NCBI GenBank assembly: GCA_959347315.1
Contig: OY365818.1
Span: forward strand, 2,093,222 to 2,157,221
Direction of reading: 5' to 3'
Length of the DNA stretch: 64,000 bases
Origin: Bimastos eiseni
Taxonomy: Eukaryota; Annelida; Clitellata; Crassiclitellata; Lumbricidae
How positions within the stretch are numbered: position 1 is the stretch's first letter; the number at the start of each line of letters is the position of its first letter. Below the pieces are notes generated by a model. The model was not told the origin of the DNA. It ran no database searches and saw only the letters and a list, made by a program, of their open reading frames with translations. Made by a program: the position numbers and the translations under genes. Below, piece by piece: positions 37,201-50,944 of the stretch.

Positions 37201-40200
37201 TTCATTGTTTTCCATATTTATTGTTTTGTATGGTTATTGTATACTTGGGATATTTGTGCTCAGGCCTCGAAGACTCTGACAATGGATGGACGGGGAATGT
37301 TGGGGGACCACCTGGACCCTTTAACAACAAGGTGAGTTCTTGTGCTATTCCTCTGAGCCGAAAGTAATCTGTTAGATACCTGTTTACCTTTCATCAGTGG
37401 GAGGGGGCACGATGCGTTACCTCTTCTTATCCTGTCTTTGATGGTTTTACCTTTTCATGGGCTTACCTTTCTATGCGTTTACCTTTTCATAGGTTAACCT
37501 TTCCATAGGTTTACCTTTCCATGGGTTTACTTTCCTTGAGTTTACTTTCCTTGAGTTTACCTTTCCATGAGTTTACCTTTCCATATGTTAAACTCTCCAC
37601 TGGTGTTGCGTTTGATACTTTACATTGAAGTGTTACGCTTTACAGGTGTACGACGGTCACGTGTTTGGTGGTTCTAATGACGTCATGAGCATGTTCGCTG
37701 CAGGCGATATGCCTCCATCGGTCATAGGTAGGCTTTGTTGTTTTATTCATTCTCTTCTCGCTCCTATGTCTCTGGTCTTAAGATGATGTAATGGGTTCTT
37801 TAGAAAGAGCCTGGCAGTCCTTGAGTCTAGCCAGAGAGGCAGCCATAGGTATTAAGTGTTAGCGACTTCGTTTTCTAAGCCTTGGCATATGATGGTGGGT
37901 GGCCAGTCCTCTACCTCGCCGCCTCGTCTTCTCACCGACAGCGTATTTTCAGTTTGCTTGTTGTAGTCGAGTTTGGAGGGGGGAAAGTTGTTCAGCTCAG
38001 CTGATTTTTGTGTGTGCCGTGGTCACTGCGAGCTTTGGAAGAACTGTATAAGATGCAGTTGTATCGAATTGGACTTCATAGCTATGTATTGTATTGGGAT
38101 GTATAACATTTATCAAAACTCGAACCCATTGTTTGTCCGTGTCCGAGTTTCTACCGAATACCACCAAGCCGAGCCGGGTTCCGAGCGGGGTTCCGAACCG
38201 AGTTTTGGTTCATCCCTAAATGCAGTCCGTGTGCCAAGGTTGTGTAACTTCACTTCGTGTCGTGAACGCGTTTAGCTTGCATCGATTTTTCTATTTGCCT
38301 TCGCCCTGACATAAACCAATTACGACAGATTAATTAATCCGCTCGGCGCCCGTAATTCTTTCGGTCACGATCAGTCGTTGTCTGACGAGCGACCGTCTCT
38401 TTGCGCCGCTTTCGATCTTCCGTCACGCTTCTTTGAAGGATGTCTTTTCGATTGATCTAACCGACGCCGTTGTTGCTAACTTCGGTCGGGCGTTCTTTGA
38501 AGGCGATTAACGCGAGGAGTGGGTGTTCCGCGGATGTTCAACGTCTTGTCGAACTAACTACTCCTTTGTCGCGTTCCGTGATGGGTTTTGTAGGGAAGGT
38601 TTGTGTCGGTATTGAGTAGTAGCGGTTTAACGACACTGTTTGATGACAAAGATTATATATTAGTGTCACCCTCCTCCTTTATCCAGGCGTGGGACTGGCA
38701 CTGCCAGAGTGTGAGCAGTAGAGGAGTAGTGGAAGAAGTTTCAGTTTTAGGACACTGAGTAGTAGGAAACATAGCAATGTTTCCTACTACTACTGTGTGA
38801 TAACAGAGATCATTAGCGTCGCCCTACTACTTCGTCAAGGCTTGGGACTGGCACTGCCAGATTGCGAGCAGTAGTGGAGTTTAGAATTAGCAGTGGTAGT
38901 AGTTTTGGTTTAGCGACACTCGGTGATAGCAAACATCATTAGCGTCGCTCTCCTCCTTTATACAGGCTTGCGACTGGCACCTTCAATTTCAACTTCTACA
39001 TAAGAGTCAATGCTTACAGCAATTTACATGTGACGTGCATGTTTAATGAGGAGCAATGTTTTTAGCAGTGTGTTTACGTGACTTTACATGTCTACTATCT
39101 TTACATGAGTTTACATGTGAGTTCACATGTCAACTTAGAGTATGTTAACAGGAGTTCACATGTCTACTTAGAGTATGTTAACAGGAGTTTACATGTCTAC
39201 TTAGAGTATGTTAACAGGAGTTTACATGTCTACTTAGAGTATGTTAACAGGAGTTTACATGTCTACTTAGAGTATGTTAACAGGAGTTTACATGTCTACT
39301 TAGAGTATGTTAACAGGAGTTTACATGTCTACTTAGAGTATGTTAACAGGAGTTCACATGTCTACTTAGAGTATGTTGTTTACCTCTATATTTCCTTTTG
39401 AATCTGCCTGTGTACTCTTAGGCATGTTAGCTCTGTGCTTACACGTTTTATCTGGCATATATTCATACGTTTGTTGGTGAGTCAGAGAACTGGCGAATAC
39501 AGCGCTTGAGTCGGGTCTTTGAAATTGATTTCAGGCAAAGCGGGTGAAGACGTCTACGCGAGGGCCTCATCTTATCACAGCAAGGTAAGCGACGTCTCCT
39601 ACCAAGTGTAGCTCACTCTACGGCGGCTTAAGCGCTGGATCCAAGGCTGTGGAAGGGTGCCCTCATCTCGAAACAGGCCCCCTAAAAGTCTCCCCTAGGG
39701 AAATCTCATTCGGAAGAGATTCCTCTACTCCCTGTAGGATCGGCGAATATATTCACTCAAGACTCTATTCTAAGACAGTGTCTGGGAATAAAATATTTCA
39801 TCCTGTGTTGAAATTAACTCTCTCTCCCTGGGAGACTTTATTCCTTGTGGAATAAGGTCACATTGTTTCTAATGTTGTGATTATTTCAGAAATACATTTC
39901 ATCCTGTGTTGAAATCAACTCTCACCCCTTGAAAACTTATTTCTTGGGGGATAAGGTCACATTTGTTTTAAAGTTATGATTGTTTCAAGCATTTGTGTCT
40001 TGTGATTTTGTTTTGAAACTATTTGGTCCTAATAAGCCATGTGCGTTGGATAATATCCCTCTCCAGTGGAGCTCCACTCTTTCGCGACGCCTTCCCGATA
40101 TACGATAGCTTCCTTGACTTGATCAATCCATGTCAAATCTTTTCCTCTCCAACACGAGAGCGTAGAGAGAAGGACAGTTGGTTGACCAAATCCCACACAA

Positions 40201-41968
40201 TGTAATGTAATCGAGCATTTAGGACCACTTAAAAAGATATCTGCTCAGGGGCGCGAACTGGTTGTGTTTGGATGATGGCAGGGAATGTTGGCTGGAAGTC
40301 TTCCGATCTCTCCATCTCCTCTGAATCCATCGCTCCGCTCTCCGACTTATTATCCAGTCAAAAGACCGGCAACAGATGACAGCTTAACAGGTATCTCATC
40401 TCATCTGAGCAGATATAATCTGATCTGATGTCATCATCATCATTATCATCATCATCATTTATCATCATTATTTATTTGATGTGATATGATCTAATCATGG
40501 AAACTCTTTGAATGACTTTTACTGCATCATATTATATTCAATGCAAATGCACGAGAATTGCTTTTAGCGAAACAGACATCCCCACTCAATTGGTTGAGTC
40601 TGTTTGTACCTTGTAATCTCTGTCTACCTTCTCTTTTTAGCTTCCATTTTTAGCTTCTTTTTACGTTTTCATTTTGCCTTTTCCTTTTACGTTCCCTTTT
40701 TACCTTCTCCTTTTAGCTTTTACCTTCTCTTTTTATCTTTGCTTTTTACCTTCTCCTGTTACCTTTTCTACTTACCTTCTCTGTTTTCCTTTGTTTACTG
40801 ATTTCATAGCATAGTTCTTGCCATACAATTAGGTACCATTTTCACCTTCTTCTTTTACCTTCTCTTTTAACTATCTCTTTGTATTTTTCCTTTTACCTTC
40901 TTTTTTTATTTTCCAATTTACCTTCTCTTTTTACCTTAACTTTTTATCTTCTCTTTTTACCTTTGTTATCAGATGTCATAGCATGGTTCTTGCCTTATAA
41001 TTGGGTGCCTCTAGTTCACTTTCTGTGTAGAGGCGCCATACTAATGGTCAATCACAGCCACCATTACGCCTCTAAGGAGCTCTGTGCTTGGTGGTGTAGT
41101 GGTTCGAGTGCAGGACTTTCAGTCGAGAGGTCGTAGGTTCAAACCCCACCAGGGCTGAAATCCATGTCAGGATTTCCGCTCCTCCTGCATCCCCCTATCC
41201 AACTCAGCCATAATGAGTACATTGACTGTACACTGTCCGTGGGAAGATGAGCCAGCAAGGGAGAGGACTGACCACAAAATGAAATCACTAACAACACCTC
41301 ACAGTGCACCCATGGCTGCTTCAGAGTTAGTTTAGTCGTCTGCTCATCTTCTACTCTTTCCATCCTTTATCCAAATATCTCGGAGGAATTCGGGCAACCA
41401 GAACGTGTTACCTGTTAGTTAGTAGTTCCCTACCTGCCCGTTGTGAGATGATGTCTAATTAGGTCAACAAAGGATCCGCCGCGTCTTTGACGTCGCCGCA
41501 CCGGAAGTTCAATTATTTCTGCCGGCGCACTCGGTGACCTCGTGATTGTCTTTTGTAGGTGGAGGAGGTGGAAGGAGTGGGAAGTATACTCCGGACTCCA
41601 AAAGGTCAAAGAATAGTTCGGTAAGTAGAAGGAGAAGGAGGATGACTCTATCCAATGTTGTTTGTTTGTTTGTTGTGGAGCTGTTGGGTTCCTGTTGATG
41701 GAGCTTTGTTTTGGAAAGAAACGCCGGAATGTAAGGAGTGCTGTATCAAGATGGAAGACGGACGGACGTATGGAGGAATGGACAAATAGACAGACAGACA
41801 GACAGACAGACATATAGACAGACAGACATATAGACAGACAGATGGTCAAACAAAGTCAAACTGCTTGAAGCTTTAGTGTTTGGCAGACAGACAGCAGCAA
41901 TGCAGAGACAGACAGACAGGGATAGACAGCAGGTTTCTTTACTGATAGGTAAGCAGACATTTGGATTC

Positions 41969-42007
<39 letters not shown>

Positions 42008-45000
42008 TACAGACAGACATACAGACAGACAGACAGATAGACAGATAGATTGATTGATTGTCAAACAGCATGACGCTTGAGTAAGCAGCCAGACATATAT
42101 ATTGACAGACAGATAGCTAGACAGACATATGGATAGTCAAGCATGATACATGACTGAGAGGCAGACAGACAGAGAATAGGACAGAAAAACAGACATGCAT
42201 CAATTCCAACAGACATGCATGAGATGGATTCTGCTTTGGCGATGAAATCGATGACGAAAGCGATAATGGTCATTCAACCCGGAAAGAAATCATTAGAACT
42301 CTTCCTTCTTATTCCGCATTCATTCTTACCACTTTTTACCCTCATGCAGATTGGTGTCAATAAGCGAATATAATTATTTATATATATATTTATGTGTGTA
42401 TATATATATACATTAATATCTGTGTATGTTTAATGCTGCATATATATATATATATAGGCAACTGTATATATATATATAAATAAAATTACAATTATTTGTT
42501 CTCTTTATTCATGTGAGAACCAAGGAGAGGAAGCTCGTGTATAAGACGGCAATGGTTTCTGCCTTGCATTGTGATTTGTACAGTAATAATAATAGTTGCA
42601 ATGTAATGTAATCGAGCATTTATATAGCGCCGCACAAATCAGCAGCGCTCTCAGCGGTCGTCTGTTCTTGGGCAAGGGAACAGAAAAGTCTTAATTAAGG
42701 ATCTCCGGAACTGGGAAGGTGAGAGTAGTATTAATATTGGCTGTGAATTTGAGCGTAGATCAAGTATACCCGTGATAACTCTTTGACTCAGAGGAGTTCA
42801 GTTTTTTCAGCATGAGGCAAACTCTCTACTATGAGTCAGGAACCATTAAGACCTTACGTAGCAAATAATTCTGCAGCTTAGGTAAATAAATTTCCACACG
42901 TAGCAGCCTGCATAGTTTTACATATCTTTGCATGTTTAAAACGGACGGAATTGATTGGTGTTTCGACGTAACAAGCGCTCTTTCCGTTTCCTGCATAATT
43001 TAGCATAGTTTAGCACGGTAAGGCGGACACAGTATTAGCACTGCGTCTAATTCCTGCTTGAATTAGCGTGCTAAGGGGCTCCCTGATGAACCACAAGCGT
43101 TCTGTGGTAATTGCCACTCGTTGCCGGGGTAGCTGACCAGGTTAATGAGACCCTTCGTGGAACCGAAAGGGTCGTAATCTCTACCTCCGAATAGGTTGAG
43201 CGCTGCTTCGAGGGTGGGCCCAGAGTTGTTCGCGAGAAGCGTAGACTGCTGATGAATATGTATGACTGCTCCGCGAGGACCTGAACTGGCCCTAGATTTC
43301 CCTCATGAATATGCATGAGCCTAGTCCCCGCGGTCAGTTTTCGATTTGGCTTGGCGGGATTGAACGTGCCGATCGCGGGCGGTGTGTGTGTGTGTGTGTG
43401 CGTGTGTGTGTGTACGTGTGTGTGTGTGTGTGTGTGTGAAATGTGGGGACCATGTGCGCGGTGGCCGAACCACGGGCGATTAGCAACCATGGCTGCAGGT
43501 TGGCAAGGGGGAAGATTAGCAACCATGGTAGGAAAAGAAGGAGGAAAAGAAGGAGAAGATATTGGAGGATACAAAAATAGAAGGAGTTGGTGGAGAAAAA
43601 CCAAGGGAGGGAATAGTACGAGGAAGAAGATTTTGAGGAATAGTAGAAGGAAGAGGAGAAATGGGATGAGGCAGAAACGAGTAGGACCAAGAATAGGATT
43701 ATAACACTCGATATTGCTCGGACTCGGGCAGACAATGGGTCTGCCGAATATTGATAAATAAAAGCACAAAATAATACTGTTACTATTAGTACTTAATAGT
43801 TATTATTAATTCTCAGTGTAAACTGAAACAGGATCATAAATTCATAAAAATTGTGCAAACTGCCAAACTGAAAATTAAAAGAAAGACATTTTTAAATATT
43901 CGGTACTCGGACTCGGTGCTACTCTCTCGTAACACTCAGTACTCGGCAGGAAATTGACACTCGGTTTGTCCCTAGCAGACAGAACGAATAGGTGTGTGTA
44001 GAGTAGGGTGGGAGAGCACTTGAACAGGGAAATGGACAAAATGGGGGTAATGGCTGATGAAACACTCATGGAAGAGCAGGAGCAGGAGAAGGATAAAGGA
44101 TGGACGAGGAGTGAATGATGAACTGGATGAGTAGGAGATGGTCAGGAGGAAGAAGATGAGTGGAAGGGAGTAAAAGGGAAGGGATGGAGTAGGAGTAAGA
44201 AGATGAGTGGAAGGGAGTAGGTCAAAAAAGAAAGAAGCAGGATAGGGATGGAGTAGGAGGGAGAAAGGCAAGGGGAAGGAAGAAGGGGATGGGATGGAGA
44301 AGAAAGGATTAGGCGAGGAGTATGAAGAAGGGAAAGATATAGAATAGAAGGAAGCAGATGAGGAGAAGGAGAGGAGGTCAAGTAGAAGGAAGACGTGAGT
44401 AGTATAGCAGGAGGGTGAGGGAGGCAAAGATGGGATGAGGAGAGGGACACAGACAGACAAGACAGACAGACAAACAGACAGACAAACTATGAGCGACTGA
44501 CAGTCGAAGAATGAGAGTGAGAGGGAGAGAGAGACAAACATCGAGAGAGACATAGAGAGAGATTCTGGGGTGGGCGACAGACAGAGAGAGAGAGACGGAG
44601 ATAGAGAAAGAGAGAGAGAGAGAGAGACATAGAGGGCGAGACAGACAAACAAACAAACATAAAGAGATATATAGAGCGACAGAGAGACAGACAGAGATGT
44701 AGGTGTGTCTGCCTACAAGTGAACATTCGTCGGTTTGTTGCTGTACTTCGGAATCTATAACTGCTTTGCCATAGACGCTGCCTCTGGTCATAATAATAAT
44801 TCACCCGTTTGAGCTTCGGTCGTAAACCAGTGCTCGACGAACGATCAGTGTCTAGCTACCTGCCTCCTCATCTACGGCCGCAACCTTCCCCACTATCGGC
44901 CCAGGGCAAGGGGCTTGGCCAATAAACCCCCGGTCGCTCGGTCGGACTCAGTGCCAATTAAATTTCGGAGTAGCGGGCTGCGAAGTTTTACACTGGACGG

Positions 45001-48000
45001 TTTTTATGGATGAAAGATTGTGATTTTGTGGACGTGGTTGTCTGATGGTAACATGGAGGGGCGTGGGGGGGGGGTGAAGGGTTGGGGGGGGGGTGAAGGG
45101 TTGGGGGGGGGTGAAGGGTTGGCCGGGGATAGGGGTTAGACGTGTTTTCCGAAGAAGTGCAGTCTGAGTAATTTGTTGGTTCGTAGTTTTTTCTGGGACT
45201 GCGAATATGCGATTAGTGCCGAGACCTGTCTCTGTATCCTCTCTGTCTCCCTCTCGTCATCCTCATCTCTCCCCTCTCTTTCCCTTCTCTCACTTTCTCC
45301 ATCCCTCCCTCTGTCTCTCTCTCTCTCTCTCTCTCTGTGGCTCTATCCCATTCCCCTCTCTCTCTCTCTCCATCTCACTCTTCGTGTCTCCCCTTCCCTC
45401 TCTCGCCATCACTCTCTCCTCCATATCTCTCTTCTTCGCTCTCTGCACCTCTCTCGCTACCTTCCTTTGGCTCTGTGTGTTTGTCTCTCTGTGTCTCTCT
45501 CTTTTCCTATCCTCTCCAGTGTTCTGGTGGATTTATAAATTTCCCCTTTACAGTGATCTAGAGGTACAGCGGCTTGAGGATTGTCGAAAATATTTTGATG
45601 CACATTTTTTCTATTTTTAATAACTGAATCTAAACCTACTCCTCTGTGAAAAACCTACTCCTCCACTGCCGCATTAATTCAGAAAAATCCTCTGGGCCAC
45701 GGGTCAGATCCGAAGCCGCTCGAAACCATTTGAATTATCGAATTACGATTAGAAAAATTGGGCTGAACTTCGGAATCCGTGCCTTTGTTGCGTACGTTTG
45801 ACCTATCGTCTCAAATCACCTGCAGCGTTTTTCGGCTTTCGAATCGTTTGATCCCAGCGCTAATCGACAAATAAGGCATATTACTCAAAGCCACTCATTT
45901 GCGGCACCTGGTCTTAATTTCATTAGTTTTTTTCCAGCCAGTTCTTAATTTTAATGACGTACTAGACCGCTACTCTAAGTTGTAAAAATAGTTACGGGCC
46001 CATGGCAATAGCAATTATCGGTGGTTTTTTTCGTTTTTTTTTAAACAGAAAAATCGCTCCGAAAATATTATCTAGCCGCAGCGCCCCTAAGGCAGGTTCA
46101 CGGCACCATTGGGTGTCGCGGCACCCTCGAGCGGGTTAACGGCACCCTCGGAAGCTAGGAGCCCTTGCATCAGCGGGAGCCGACGAAAAATCAAGACTTT
46201 AAAATTCCAGTGCCATGTGTGATTTTTACCCCGCGCTTTGATTCGCCGTGTTGTTACGAACAGTACAAATTTATTCTTCCGCGTCGGTACTATTTATCTC
46301 CGAACGGTTTTATCGGCTGGGTTATCTCTAAGCGATGTCAGCCCAGCCGTGAGTGCACCCGTTGACTCCGCGTAGTTAACCGTTTATTTTACGGCGTAGG
46401 AATTCTCTTCGTACGCGAAGTTCTGCATGTACGGTACAAGCAAGCGGATAACAGAGATTCGTGTGATGGTATTTTTTTGAAATTGCGAGGTATAAATGTA
46501 AGTAGTAGTTTTTCCAGCCTTTAAAAACCTCCTGTGGCTGTCAAGGACGCTCACGTCGCCCTCCTCCTTTTTCCAGGCTTTGTTCTGGCCCTATTTCAAT
46601 CAGTATCACTCAGTTAAACTTGATATAGCTCCTCTTAGAGAAATCTACTCAGAGACCTCTGCCGGCCTCAAGTGCCAAATACTGGCGAAGTTTCCATAGA
46701 TGTGAGGATATTGAAATTGGTTTTATCTGTTGTGCAATGGCCAGCAATCTTTGAAATCTTGGACTGTTCACGTCAGTGTTAAGTCACTTATTAACAATTT
46801 ATACACGGCAGATAACGCTCGCTGGAAAAGATTGAACAGTAGATAAGTCAGTGGTGTTATCTTCTTACAAATGCACATTCAAATGCACGTATAAATGCAC
46901 ACAAAGACGCACGATCGTGTGCGTAGTCGGCGGATATTACGAGCCCGTTGACGTTTTCATAAGACGTCTGCCGTGTTTACACAACGATCCTGGCGTGAGA
47001 AGAGGGTGTTTATTAGAGTCGGCGGCCTATGTTCCAAGTGGATTTGCGAAAACAATGACTTCGCGCGCTATATGCTTGTGGATGTTATCGTCGAAGGTTT
47101 TCGCTTGTACGGTTTGGCTGACGGGCCATCGTCGATAGGATATCGCTTCCCAGGTCGCCTTCTTATCTAGGTTTCTCCGGGTCTTCCATTCTCAACCTCC
47201 CCCCGGTCGAGACGGAGATTTGCGTAGTCATAGCCGGGAAGTGAAAATATTGAACAGAAGCCATGCAGAGGAAGCGGAAATCACAATGACGTAATGTAAT
47301 GTAATCGTACATTTATATTGCGCCCTTCAAGATACATCATCAGAGTCACTCTGCACTACCCCATATGATGCATTGTAATGTAATTGAACGTTTATATAGG
47401 GCCCCTTCTTCAAGATACTTACCGAGAGGCGCTCTCTGCACTGGCCTGTGTGATGTAAATTGTCATATCATCAAGATAATTTACTTTAGTTAGCAAAACA
47501 AGGAACAGTAAGCTGGTCTTAAGCGAGGTTTTGATAGAAACGTTCGTCTTGAATGGCGATGAGCCTGGTGGCGATATTTCGTCACGTTTTCAACTGCGCA
47601 AGAAACGCTCGGCCATGACAGCTAGACGGTAAAAGCTCACATGCTATGGGCCGTCGTTAAACTAACATATCCAATCTAGGCCATGACCTGCCCTGGGCTG
47701 TGTCCGGGTCAGAGGTTATAGGTCATCCCAACGCTGCCATTTCTCCGAGATGTAGGTAGGCTTCGTCGAGTAAAACCGAATAGAAAAGTGAAACCAGATT
47801 CGGGCTATTCGTTCGGTTTTTGTGATGACGGGCATGCTCTTCAATTTAGTTGAAAATGGTGTCAAGGTCAGGCCTTATAAAGTGAAGACGTGACCAGAGC
47901 GGATTTGAAGCGTGACGGAAAACTCCCATCACCCAAGTGTGCAATATTTCGGCAGTACACACCAGAAGACGAAACAATGAGTGATGTAGGTATGGAGTCG

Positions 48001-48889
48001 ATTGCAGATGATTTTTGGACCATTGATTTTTTGCCTTTGATAAGATTAAGGACTTCAAAGTAGATGACATGCGATGTCATTGAAGACAGCCGTGTAAGTC
48101 GGAGTCAGGCAGCAGGTCATTCCATCCTAAATTAGCCGTACAACTACAATCATTTGTATATTTGGAAATTGGAATATATATATATATATATTGCATGTAT
48201 ATTTATATATCTGTGTATGTGTGTGTACGATCTTTTATGTGTGTGTGTTTGTGTCGGATGTATCCGTGTGTTTGCGAGGGTGTGTGGCACTGTGTGCTTG
48301 GGTAAGCGTGTGAGTATGGGTGTGTTTGTGTACGTTAAAAGACGTTTTTCGTCACGTTTTATAACTGCACAGGGAGCGCTAGGCCATGACCTGCCCTGGG
48401 CTGAGTCCGGGTCATAGGTTATAGGTCGTCCCAACGCTGCCATCGCTACTGGCATCTGGCAATGAAGCCCTTACGCGCTGCTCGGATCTCCCAGGTAGAG
48501 GCAGATGGGGAGAGGGGACAATGACTGGAAGATGCGAAGGAAGAGGATGGAAACAGAGGATGGCGAAGAGGAATAGGATTAAGGAGGAGGAGGAGGTAGA
48601 AGAGGGAAGAGAGAGAAAAAGAGGATGGAAGTGGAAGTTGAGGAGGAATGGATTAAGTTGGAGAGGATGAGGTAGAAGAGGGAGGAGGAGGAGGAGAAGG
48701 AGGAAAAGAATGTAAAGAGGATGGGTTTAGAGAGGAAAGAGACATATCAAGAGAATCTAAAGAGGATGAAGAAAGAAAGGTGGGTGAGTGAGAGATGGAG
48801 GAGGTCGAGGGAAGTGAGCGTATGTAGATAAATTTGGAAGGAATTACGATCAAGAAGAAAAAGAATGGATGTGTGGTGAAATGGATGTC

Positions 48890-48988
<99 letters not shown>

Positions 48989-50892
48989 TGATATTTCGAG
49001 AAGGAAGAGAACTATTGCACTGTACTGTACATTACTTTTCCGTTACACTGTGTGTTATGTTACATGTTACGTTGTGCTATGTTACATCTTATGCTATGTT
49101 GCACTGTTTACTTACTATGTTGTGTTACGCTGTTACTTATTAAGTTGTGTTACAATTGCGATGTTATGTTAAACTGTTACCTATTCTGTTGTATTACACA
49201 TTAGGTTATGTTGTGCTGTTACACATTGCATGACACATTACAGCATGTTACACGGGTCACATACTATATTTATGTAGCCCCTTTGAGGATCCGCGTGCTT
49301 ATCCATCTGTCACTTGCTGTTTGTCCAGGTCTATTCCCAGAGTCCGGAGGAGTTCCACCACGATCCAAACCGGTTTCCGTCTCCGCGGATCCCGGGCCAG
49401 CTGAACATGTACGCCGACTACCAACCGTACCCAGGTAACGGGCCGACCCTGTAAATGTAATTCCACATTTATATAGCACTGTTCAAAGAGCAGAAACATA
49501 GAAATGCCTCATGCTGACAGCTGCCTTTCGGGCTTGTTTTGGGGACTGACCTTCATATTATTTGTTGCAAAAAGCATATATTAATTAATTAATTATTGAT
49601 GAATACCTGATTAACAATTTTTGCGTCTCTCTCTTTGCAGATGGCATCCGACACGGCGACCCTTCGTGGCCGGTCAACGGGGCACTGATGGCGACCGGGT
49701 ACCACCTGTCGAACGTCCAGCCCGCCCTGCCCGGACAGTTCACGCCCTCCGGTCCCTATTCCATGCCCGACCGGAACCTGGTAAGGGTCGAGGCATCCAA
49801 CTCCCTGTTCATTCGTTCGTTCATTCATTCGTTCGTTCATTCATTTGTTTGTTCGTTTTTTGCTCATGCATTCATTCATTTCGAGAATTTATGTAGCACC
49901 TCTTTTTTGCTCCCAGCCACAGCGAAACAGAAATGATTAAAAGCTGGGTAAGGATAAGAACCTGAGGTTGTAAATGTATAGAACAGTGAACTTGACCTTC
50001 CTTTAGAACCCTCTTTCTTCACTAGTGTTCCCACTTCTGTATTAATAATAGGAGTGGGAACGATATCATTGTATCCGTTTTACTCACTTGTTGTTCTTCT
50101 GTTGGAATCAATAAGAGCATGTTGAATTGAAATCGAATTGAAGAATACTACTGATTAATAATAGTAGTGATTATAATATGAAAAACCTCCTTATCTGCTT
50201 TCTACTCATTACTGAAAACTGCTCTCTTTAGCCGTAGTCAGACTGTGAGCGCCTAAGAATATAATACCTTGATTCTTGGAGGGGCGCTGTAGTAAGTGTG
50301 ATTGATTGATTGATTGCTATTGTATTGAAGATTACTACTACTAATAATGATAGTTATAGATGTAATTATGACAGTAATGATTATTTTTAAGTTTGATTGA
50401 TTACTTTATTCAAGCTGTCAACGGGAATCTGTTGGTTGGTTCCACGCTTGTGCGTGGGCCCACCATTGGTGAATCTATTCAGGTTACTGTGAATAGTTCT
50501 GCTAGCTAATGTATTTTACTTGATCATAATAGCACTTAGTAGCATGCTCAATTACATTACATAGCTGGAAGGGTGCTATATAAATGCTCGATTACCTTAC
50601 ATTTTCCTGATTGAATCGTTGCTATTGTTCTGGTAGAGTTATCACGTGATGACCTCCGGTCTGCCGCCATTCCGTGGCACAGTGCCGTCTGGTGCCGGCC
50701 AGGCCTACAACAGCGGTTCGTCTTCTGTCTTGAGTGGTTCCGAAGGAGTGGCGCGGTCGGCAGGACCACTTGGGTTGGGACAGTCTCCGACAGGGGACGC
50801 TCTTGGAAAAGCCCTGGCGTCGGTAATACGCCCTCTATGACCTGTTTGAAAAATGTGTTTTACATTCATATTGTTATTGCTTATTATTATTG

Positions 50893-50944
<52 letters not shown>

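Noticed and set aside
38080..38115. MYCIGMYNIY frame resembling the MYCAY start of vertebrate HEBAlt/TCF4-A
   Set aside because: Only the first three residues agree, no donor follows in the right phase, and it lies far from exon 8, to which that isoform exon is spliced.
39085..39385. CRISPR-like regular repeats
   Set aside because: The 33-bp units are directly abutting with no unique spacers, and the region is a eukaryotic intron.
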